A stretch of 23,075 nt of DNA from Clostridia bacterium (GTDB taxonomy: Bacteria > Bacillota > Clostridia > UMGS1883). Both the position numbers and the translations under genes were made by a program. The DNA lies in the NCBI GenBank assembly GCA_017468215.1, contig JAFUJG010000292.1, forward strand, positions 1-23,075. Direction: 5' to 3'. The notes under the pieces were generated by a model that was given only the letters and a program-made list of their open reading frames with translations, was not told where the DNA came from and searched no databases. This document shows positions 9,001-15,084 of the stretch, in pieces. Every line of letters begins with the position of its first letter. The first letter of the stretch is position 1.

Positions 9001-9162
9001 AACTTGTTTGCAAGCACACAGAACGACACATCCCTTGCATTCCAGACAAACATGCGTCTTATCATGAACACAGGTATAGGCGGTTGGGAAAATGAACCCG
9101 ACGACACAATGGTCTGGGACGACGGTTTGAGATGTCAGTATATAAGAAGCTTCCAATACTAA
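6004..9162 (+). CDS. Secreted multimodular GH16 beta-glucanase
   Basis: A 1052-residue exported glycoside hydrolase. A signal peptide (MKK, hydrophobic core, ASA|ND cut near residue 24) leads into a beta-rich module (about 25-112) ending RLFIWDGMLPLARL. Two F5/8 type C (discoidin/CBM32-like) domains follow at about 128-249 and 312-446, then a probable jelly-roll module (about 453-633) and an AbfB-like beta-trefoil (about 640-800; SFESVTMPGYFIVAEM...ATFYKEE). The C-terminal GH16 domain spans about 802-1052. Its active site is EIDIFE at 938-943: E938 nucleophile, D940 helper, E943 acid/base. FNGNSLNGQWW and YVEGRF...GYWNAFWL fit GH16 beta-1,3(4)-glucanases or laminarinases, though a galactan substrate cannot be excluded. 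There is no dockerin, SLH or LPXTG sequence, so it is free or held by its binding modules. It is the first gene of an operon; the next start is 19 bases downstream. Confidence 0.88.
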   Translation: MKKVLSIVLVIVMILSVVTIPASANDVSVKVNGKRTNAAAVFSVELHNAGASDEQVSIYLATFEADTSFKNVEKYIIDIAAESREYLTYTADISQGAARLFIWDGMLPLARLSSDDCEVVESLEGEKIDIGADDVWASNIDSTNPAANAVDQDAGTGWVVASASDDAPESITAYLGGDYILSQFSISFTGTCDYAVACSEDGENFTELKAATSTGNETFSVSQLRARYVRLTVFEATTVNELSVYGFEDNVGAILMSKEDMENDWHISVMDEMTYTDYIPLMGSKLYAEAEGNSLVLYDAVGRDGTVDGEKLAISSVTASQEPESANAAANVLDGDAATIWTASGVTDAAPATLVLDLGGTNNVSSVGIAFGNGSSRTYTYSVAVSTNKSSYTEVVSKTTAKSTDDIQKAYFTSTSARYIKLTFYARVDSSNNGWIRVSEVEAYGGDAPVEGAGGVLAQKSLDIPASRGDYEITFDLEVPSAIESEATNAFYSGISLTDGIISGGADLDNFTAIQIKLDNDGEKLAIKQMVSDYFNEGSPVALFENTFKKDEKVSFSMLVSPLNRCCFVTVSDSNVTETQAVYFSYSDAELTRNVGWSGYEANTIVFNTGAGAKNQMTITDFELRQVDRNIGTLSGADPINGIVRLEATRLSSYPTSGTAYGRYVYHNGADGIISVAANKNPAITRFVERRGLMGTGVSFESVTMPGYFIVAEMGDSYYLKKFKNTGDFLASATFYKEEAENVGYYTGSTYIYRSYLTAANSDATAMETKYLYDTTSDYITGDMKPWKMWTQAQGTFYLRSEGIAYVSDNFNGNSLNGQWWTNYPWKSNNPTNDSYNFTALITKNNVIVENGELLLKATKIDENAWTTDTNGETGKQYNGDFGRTDWKKWQGYVGVVSVQNKVYNKQCYVEGRFKDPDSPIGYWNAFWLTGRDSWPPEIDIFETLSSKYGHYAWHTALHGEGDSDNRFGKITSGTNIATGYNTWSMDWGYDYIKFYLNGNLFASTQNDTSLAFQTNMRLIMNTGIGGWENEPDDTMVWDDGLRCQYIRSFQY

Positions 9163-9181
9163 TCCAAAAGGAGACAGTAAA

Positions 9182-12100
9182 ATGAAAAAAATATTAACTA
9201 TTGCAATCAGCCTAATGCTTGTTTTTGTAATGACAATAACAAGCTCTGCGGCTACAATTGCATCGCTGAATGCAGCTGTGGGAACAGATGCCGACAGAAC
9301 TGTTCAGGTAACTGTTAATTATAACAGCCCTGAAGAAGCACAGGAGTCAACTTTGCTGGTTGTAAAAAAGGGTGTCAGCATTGTAACTGCAACAGCTGAT
9401 GAAATACATTATATTGACCAGAAGACCGTTGACGGCAACAGCGTTACATACTCAATTAAATTGGCAGAGGGCGACCGTATAGGTCAGTATGACCTGTACG
9501 TGGGCGGTACAAAGGTTGACGCTCCCGCATCAACAGAGATTAACTTTGATATGGATGCAACAACCACTATCAAGTTTGTTAATGAGGACGGCGAAGAAAT
9601 TGCAAGCCAGATAATGGTTTCAAGCCAGATTGGCGACACAATAACTGTAGGAAACTATGCTCCTCAGACAATTACCTACGGTACAAGCATCTACTCAAAG
9701 GATGCCTCTAATCCATCAACATTTATTGCTTCATCAAGTACAAACACTTTAACTGTTACATACACCTACCTTATGGAAAAGCGTGAGCAGATAACAGTTG
9801 GCGGTACAAGCTATGACCTTGTTACCGATAACCTTGTATTTAACGGTGACATGAGCCAGACTACAAACGACGGTACATATACCTACGTTACAGGCTGGCA
9901 GGGCGGTTATGTAAATAAGGTGCACAACCCGCTTTCCAACAGACCTTATCTTTACGAAGGCGGCGGTTGGAGGTCCACAACTGACCACCACTTTATCTAT
10001 ACTGCGGCGACAGACAGCAGCCTGGCATACGTTACAACGCCCGCTGTAACAACAATGACTAACAGCGAAGCATACCCCTTCAAGAGTGATGCCAGTGAAA
10101 ACTATATGGCATCCGTACTTACAAGCTGGATGATGGACTCCCGTGACAGCTCTGCATACCTTAAGGCAGAAAGCGGTAAGCAGTACTATATGTCCTTCGA
10201 TATTATGGCTACATCCATCAACGGCAACAGCTGGGTTAATAACGTTTTGGGATTTACTGCGGTAACTGAAAATGGTGACACCTATGCAAACAAAATCCCC
10301 GGTACAAACGGTGACATCAACACCCTTACATGGGTACTTGACAGTAGCATTGGCAGAGGTAAGCACACAACAGTGGCAAATCAGTGGACAACACTTTCAA
10401 CTGTTGCAACGGCAAATTCTGACGGTTATTTTATGTTCCAGTTAGGCTGGGCACATGAATGGGGTCAGACAAGTGTTCGTAATTTTAAAATTTACGAAAT
10501 TGAACCTTCTGCAACAAACAAGGACATTACTGTTACTTATACTGTAAACGACACAACTGTTGACTCTAAAACACAGACCATCAACACAAGTGCTGTTACA
10601 AAGGCAAACTTTGACGAATACTACTACCGTGCAAACGGCACAAATACACTTTATTATGCCGCAGCACAGAGCGTAAGTGACAATACAACCGTTGCCATGA
10701 CAGCACTTCCCAATTGGGGCAACTACGAAATCGATGACACAGTTAGTACAGACACAGCGGTTTATAAAATCGTAAGCGGAAACCTTGCTCCTAACGGTAA
10801 CTTTGAATACGGCATGAACGGCTGGTACAGCCGAGCAAACAGCACTCCTCCCACAACATATTCCGTAACAACAACAGATAAACCTGCAGATGCTCAGAGC
10901 GCAGCACTTTCAACAGGTGCAGGCGGTAATACTTCTGCAAACTCCATTAAACAGGCATGGGATATCGAGGTTGGTGACACCTACTACTACAGCATGTGGG
11001 TTAAGGCAGGTGACCAGTGGCACGGCTTAGGTCAGGCCGCCGAGCCTACAGTAGAAGCCTTGGACCTTATCGGAAATGGTGGTTTCGGAACAGGCGGTAC
11101 ATGGGTTCAGAAGACAGGCGTTTTCACAGCAACGCAGGAATATCTTGTATTCTTCGAGGGCTGGGGCAGTGTTGGTTTAGCTGATGTGGAAGTTTATAAG
11201 GTTGAGCTGGATGCTTCTCAGTCGGCTACAACAACAATTAAGTTTGTTGACGGCAATGGTAATGAAATTGCAACAAGCGTTACGGTTGACGGTATCATCG
11301 GAAGCGTAATTGACCTTACCGATACAACACTTATACCCGAGGCAATCACATACAACGGAAATGTTTACTCTAAAAAATCTACCAATGCAACAAGCTATAC
11401 AGTTGCAGGTCAGACCGACACAGTAACAATCACATACGAAACTGACGCAATCACAAGCATTGACGTGACAAGTGTAGCAGTTATTGACGGAAATTTGCCC
11501 ATACTTCCCACAACACTTAATGCTGCAACAGGTGCAGGTGCGGCAACAACTGTTACGGTAACAAGCTGGGATACATCCTCCCTTAAGGTTGGTGCTAACA
11601 CGGTTTACGGCACAGTTGACGGTCTTACAATAAAGGCACAGGCAAATGTAACGGTACTTGCTAAAACCTTTGACCTTAACGATGCCACAAGTACAACAGC
11701 GGGCAGCGGTAATGTGCTCAAGTTCCCCGTAGACCTTAGCGATGAGTTCTATATGGAATTTGACTTTGTATCGACAAATGTTGCAAATAACTGGCTTTAC
11801 ATATCCCAAGACGGTGCACTCTGGGGTGCAGGTCAGATTGGTATCGGTACAAATAACGACCAGACAGGTTCATTAAAGGCACAGCCTGTTGACGAAGTAA
11901 TCGGTACAATTACTGCAGGTACAACATACCGTATGTTTATCCGTGGTGATGCAAGTACAGATACTTACGATTTAACAGTTTACGATACAAATGCAAAAAC
12001 AACACTTGCCTCCGTTGCAGGCAGAAGCTTCCGTGCAGTGGGTGATACAATCAACTCTATTAACCTTTGCACAAACGGCGGCGGTGAATATACACTTTCC

Positions 12101-14971
12101 AACATTAAGGTACATTCTGCAACAGCAAGCGTTGAAACATATACCGTAAACGCAGTAGCAGCAGGTTCCACTCTTGAATCCTTCACAGCATATACAGGTT
12201 CAACCGATAAGCTGGGTTATGATGACAATGCTATATACCCCTATGTTAAGATACCTTCTTACGACGGTTACGTATTCAAGAACAAGACTGTTTCGGGCTC
12301 TGTTGTAACACTTAATTACGAAGCTGTAGCAGAAGCGGCGTTCTTTGACAATGTAGCTGATGATACAACCTTTGTATCGCTCAATATGCTGGGTGCACAC
12401 GATGCGTTTACGGCAAGTATATCGTCTTCTGATGCAAAATTTGACGCAGCAGGTACAGCACAGGGCGACAGCGGCAGTAAGAGTGCAGTTTCCAGCGCAT
12501 CTACTGCAGCTCCTATGAGTAAGGCACAGTCAAGCGATGCCCTTACAATGCTTAATCACGGTGTAAGATACTTCGACATTCGTCTTTCACGTTCCGATAC
12601 TACAGCAAAGGGCGGTCTTCTAGGACTGACTACAGTTAACCATACAAACGGCGTGTTCTACACAACACACGGTATGCTTTCCGATGAGTTCAGACCCATT
12701 GCCTACACAATTGCACAGTGGGCGAAGGAACATCCTGGTGAAATCATCGTGCTTGACTTCCAGGAAATGTGGGATAATACTTCCACGGCAGGCTCATCCG
12801 GTGACAGCGTTGCTCAGAGCTGGATTGACCTCAACAATCTCCTTACAGAAGCAGGCATTTACGACTATGTAACAATCAATAACTCAACAGACCTTTCTAC
12901 TGTTACATACGGCTCTCTTACAAATAATGGTACAAAGGCAGGCATCGTGCTCTTTGGCAGAGCAGTTGCAACAAATGCTTCTGTAGGCAGCTTTATCCTT
13001 CGTGGTACAACTTCTGCTGCATTTGACGGTAAGATGTACTCTAATTACGATAAGGGTGATGCAAGCGTATCAAGTAGCTCACTTGCGGCAGACTACATCC
13101 AGGCACAGGTTGACCATGCTTATACACAGACCGGCACAGTTAATAACATGTACCGTGTAATGCAGGCAATCAGTTCCACAAGTAACCTTATTAACCAGGC
13201 AGGTACAGATAACACATACATTGCAGGTGCGGTTAAGACCAACCCCACATGGCTTACAACCTTGCCTGTAATTATGGTAAACGATGCAACAGTTAACACA
13301 AGTGACCTTCTTGCAACTCTGAAGGCTTGCAATGTGCCTGTTGATGTTACAATGAACTACTCCGTTGGCGGCACAGTAACAGATTCCGGCAAGGCAAAGC
13401 TTATGGTAGGTACACTTTACACAAATGTTGTTGGTGCACTTTACGCAGGCGCAAGCGGTGAATATGCTGTTACAGAAGCAGTAACAGGTGAAGTGCCCGT
13501 ACCTTACAACGGTTCCGTTACAATAACAGTTGAAAAGCTTGGCAACGTTTACTCTACAAGAATAGAAAACAATGCTCACTCTGTTTACTCGGGTAACCTT
13601 GACGATGCTGCGGTATACGCCGGTAAGACAAACTTTGCGGCATACACATGGGGTCAGGACAATGACAGACTTGGTGTTGCAGTTCTTACGGCAGAACAGG
13701 GCAGAGACAATTATGCACTCAGTGTAAATGTTGTAAGAAAGAACTTTAACCAGGATTACAGAAACGTTAAGTTTTATGCTTTGCCTGTAATCGAATACAG
13801 AGCATTGGATTTAAGTAATAAGGATGCCCTTTTGGCAAAGCTGACAGACGATACACTTGTTGCAGCTATCAACCCTGATAATTATGATGTGGGTTCTCGT
13901 ATTATCGCACTTGACGGTGCAAAGATTAAGGCAGCGGCGGCAAGCGGTGATGTTGTTATTATCGGTAATGCACAGGGCGGTCTTTACGGTATTGAAGGTA
14001 GCAGCATGGCAATCGTTCCGGGCTACAATGTAACCGTTAACGGAGATATGACAGTTTCTTACGGTACATATACACTTCCTTCCGATAGCAGTGCTATTGC
14101 ATTCCATAAGGAGGACACCAAGGAAGTTTACAAGGCTGCCGAAACCGTAACAATTACAGCCGATACAGAATTTACCCCCTATTATTCCACCGGCGTGGAA
14201 ATGGTTGTGGGTGCACAGGTAAGAATTGGTGATGGTGTTACCGAGGATGGCAAGGCATCAAGCAGCAGCGGTCTCAGATTTATTACAACGGTAGACCGTA
14301 GTGATACCCTGGCAAGCCTTGACAGTGAAATTGATATGGAAATGGGTGTTGAAATCACAGCAGAAGGCAGCGAGACATCTCCTGTTGTAATCAAGGCAGA
14401 ACAGTGGCAGGACGGCGACGCTAAGAGTGTATTCACAACGGCTATCACAAACCTTGCAGTGGGTAACTTTAACCGTAAATTTACCGCTACACCCTATATT
14501 AAGGTAAACGACCGCACATTTTACGGAACACCCATAACAAGAAGTATTTATCAGGTTGCTGCAGGCTTGCTGACAAGCGATATGGAAAACACAGATGAAA
14601 CCGACTACGACGATACTGCACTTGCAGCTAAGCGAATGATTGAAGTACTCAACGCTTACGTTAACCAGACAGGTATCCGTCTGACACTTGCCACAAATGA
14701 CGAAACACAAACTGTAGAGTTTGTAGCTCGTACAGACGGAACCGGTGCATATTCGGGCGAAGTGTTCTTCGAGGTGGGAGAGACTATAGTAAACGGTACA
14801 GTTTATTCGGTAACTCTTACACCTGTGGGTGAAAACACTAAGATTAATATGGACTATTGGAACGAATACATCAGAATTAATAACAATAATTCTTCGGTTA
14901 AGGCTAAAACAACTCTTACCGAAAATTCCAACGGCACATATACTCTTACATTTGATACAGCAGACCTTTAA
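9182..14971 (+). CDS. Giant secreted protein with a PI-PLC-like phosphodiesterase domain
   Basis: A 1929-residue exported protein, translated from AAAAGGAGA at 9166-9174 as second gene of the GH16 operon. The signal peptide is cut near SSA|A (residues 22-25). Modules, approximately: MucBP-like repeat 128-199; CBM4/9-like 210-443 (DNLVFNGDM); linker 446-511; second CBM 528-676 (NLAPNGNFEYGMNGW); second MucBP-like repeat 682-756; Big_4 Ig-like 757-825; concanavalin-like 829-980; a degenerate repeat 983-1051. A PLC-like phosphodiesterase domain at 1053-1400 has GAHDAF (H1073), GVRYFDIRL (D1132, R1134), THGM (H1163) and a PGEIIVLDF strand. These match the two histidines and the D/R pair of the Bacillus cereus enzyme, so a Ca-independent cleavage mechanism is inferred. 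The C-terminus (1672-1830; GAQVRIGD, SSGLRFITTVDRSD) is a module I know from clostridial exoproteins but cannot name. Phosphatidylinositol, GPI or other phosphodiesters are candidate substrates; none is shown. Confidence 0.8.
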   Translation: MKKILTIAISLMLVFVMTITSSAATIASLNAAVGTDADRTVQVTVNYNSPEEAQESTLLVVKKGVSIVTATADEIHYIDQKTVDGNSVTYSIKLAEGDRIGQYDLYVGGTKVDAPASTEINFDMDATTTIKFVNEDGEEIASQIMVSSQIGDTITVGNYAPQTITYGTSIYSKDASNPSTFIASSSTNTLTVTYTYLMEKREQITVGGTSYDLVTDNLVFNGDMSQTTNDGTYTYVTGWQGGYVNKVHNPLSNRPYLYEGGGWRSTTDHHFIYTAATDSSLAYVTTPAVTTMTNSEAYPFKSDASENYMASVLTSWMMDSRDSSAYLKAESGKQYYMSFDIMATSINGNSWVNNVLGFTAVTENGDTYANKIPGTNGDINTLTWVLDSSIGRGKHTTVANQWTTLSTVATANSDGYFMFQLGWAHEWGQTSVRNFKIYEIEPSATNKDITVTYTVNDTTVDSKTQTINTSAVTKANFDEYYYRANGTNTLYYAAAQSVSDNTTVAMTALPNWGNYEIDDTVSTDTAVYKIVSGNLAPNGNFEYGMNGWYSRANSTPPTTYSVTTTDKPADAQSAALSTGAGGNTSANSIKQAWDIEVGDTYYYSMWVKAGDQWHGLGQAAEPTVEALDLIGNGGFGTGGTWVQKTGVFTATQEYLVFFEGWGSVGLADVEVYKVELDASQSATTTIKFVDGNGNEIATSVTVDGIIGSVIDLTDTTLIPEAITYNGNVYSKKSTNATSYTVAGQTDTVTITYETDAITSIDVTSVAVIDGNLPILPTTLNAATGAGAATTVTVTSWDTSSLKVGANTVYGTVDGLTIKAQANVTVLAKTFDLNDATSTTAGSGNVLKFPVDLSDEFYMEFDFVSTNVANNWLYISQDGALWGAGQIGIGTNNDQTGSLKAQPVDEVIGTITAGTTYRMFIRGDASTDTYDLTVYDTNAKTTLASVAGRSFRAVGDTINSINLCTNGGGEYTLSNIKVHSATASVETYTVNAVAAGSTLESFTAYTGSTDKLGYDDNAIYPYVKIPSYDGYVFKNKTVSGSVVTLNYEAVAEAAFFDNVADDTTFVSLNMLGAHDAFTASISSSDAKFDAAGTAQGDSGSKSAVSSASTAAPMSKAQSSDALTMLNHGVRYFDIRLSRSDTTAKGGLLGLTTVNHTNGVFYTTHGMLSDEFRPIAYTIAQWAKEHPGEIIVLDFQEMWDNTSTAGSSGDSVAQSWIDLNNLLTEAGIYDYVTINNSTDLSTVTYGSLTNNGTKAGIVLFGRAVATNASVGSFILRGTTSAAFDGKMYSNYDKGDASVSSSSLAADYIQAQVDHAYTQTGTVNNMYRVMQAISSTSNLINQAGTDNTYIAGAVKTNPTWLTTLPVIMVNDATVNTSDLLATLKACNVPVDVTMNYSVGGTVTDSGKAKLMVGTLYTNVVGALYAGASGEYAVTEAVTGEVPVPYNGSVTITVEKLGNVYSTRIENNAHSVYSGNLDDAAVYAGKTNFAAYTWGQDNDRLGVAVLTAEQGRDNYALSVNVVRKNFNQDYRNVKFYALPVIEYRALDLSNKDALLAKLTDDTLVAAINPDNYDVGSRIIALDGAKIKAAAASGDVVIIGNAQGGLYGIEGSSMAIVPGYNVTVNGDMTVSYGTYTLPSDSSAIAFHKEDTKEVYKAAETVTITADTEFTPYYSTGVEMVVGAQVRIGDGVTEDGKASSSSGLRFITTVDRSDTLASLDSEIDMEMGVEITAEGSETSPVVIKAEQWQDGDAKSVFTTAITNLAVGNFNRKFTATPYIKVNDRTFYGTPITRSIYQVAAGLLTSDMENTDETDYDDTALAAKRMIEVLNAYVNQTGIRLTLATNDETQTVEFVARTDGTGAYSGEVFFEVGETIVNGTVYSVTLTPVGENTKINMDYWNEYIRINNNNSSVKAKTTLTENSNGTYTLTFDTADL
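9562..9778 (+). repeat. Copy 1 of an internal MucBP-like module
   Basis: This encodes residues ~128-199 of the PLC-like protein, TTTIKFVNEDGEEIAS followed by a threonine-rich strand ending LTVTYTY. The same pattern (TTTIKFVDGNGNEIAT ... VTITYET) returns about 550 residues later. The two copies share the order IKFV-x-GxEIA, IG, Y/S-K and TVTxTY, as in mucin-binding-protein type surface repeats. Confidence 0.65.
11225..11450 (+). repeat. Copy 2 of an internal MucBP-like module
   Basis: This encodes residues ~682-756, the partner of the module at 9562-9778. Its position just before the Big_4 domain and just after the second CBM suggests that a block of binding module plus spacer repeat was duplicated within the gene. 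Confidence 0.65.
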
Positions 14972-14986
14972 TTAAAATTACCAGAT

Positions 14987-15021
14987 AAGCCGGGTTGAAA
15001 ATAACCCGGCTTGTTTTTTTT
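14987..15021 (+). terminator. Strong terminator of the GH16/PLC-like operon
   Basis: A perfect 10 bp stem AAGCCGGGTT (14987-14996) pairs with AACCCGGCTT (15003-15012) around a 6-base loop, followed by G and eight T. It begins 15 bases after the stop codon. Confidence 0.96.
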
Positions 15022-15036
15022 GTCAACATTTCTATA

Positions 15037-15065
15037 TGTACAAGCCGTTTGTAAAATGATACAAT
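15037..15065 (+). promoter_or_regulatory. Extended -10 promoter of the pectate lyase gene
   Basis: TGTACA (15037-15042, weak -35), 17 bp, TACAAT (15060-15065) preceded by TG at 15057-15058, an extended -10. The start is expected near 15072. AGGGGG at 15073-15078 lies 6 bases before ATG 15085, so the leader is again about a dozen bases. Confidence 0.65.
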
Positions 15066-15084
15066 CAAATAAAGGGGGATAAAA

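Noticed and set aside
11177..11809. A 210-codon open frame on the minus strand, very rich in cysteine (others like it at 9749-10366, 13079-13579 and 14258-14710)
   Set aside because: These lie wholly inside the PLC-like gene, have unnatural Cys/Ile-rich composition caused by antisense reading of ACA and GCA codons, and lack ribosome binding sites.
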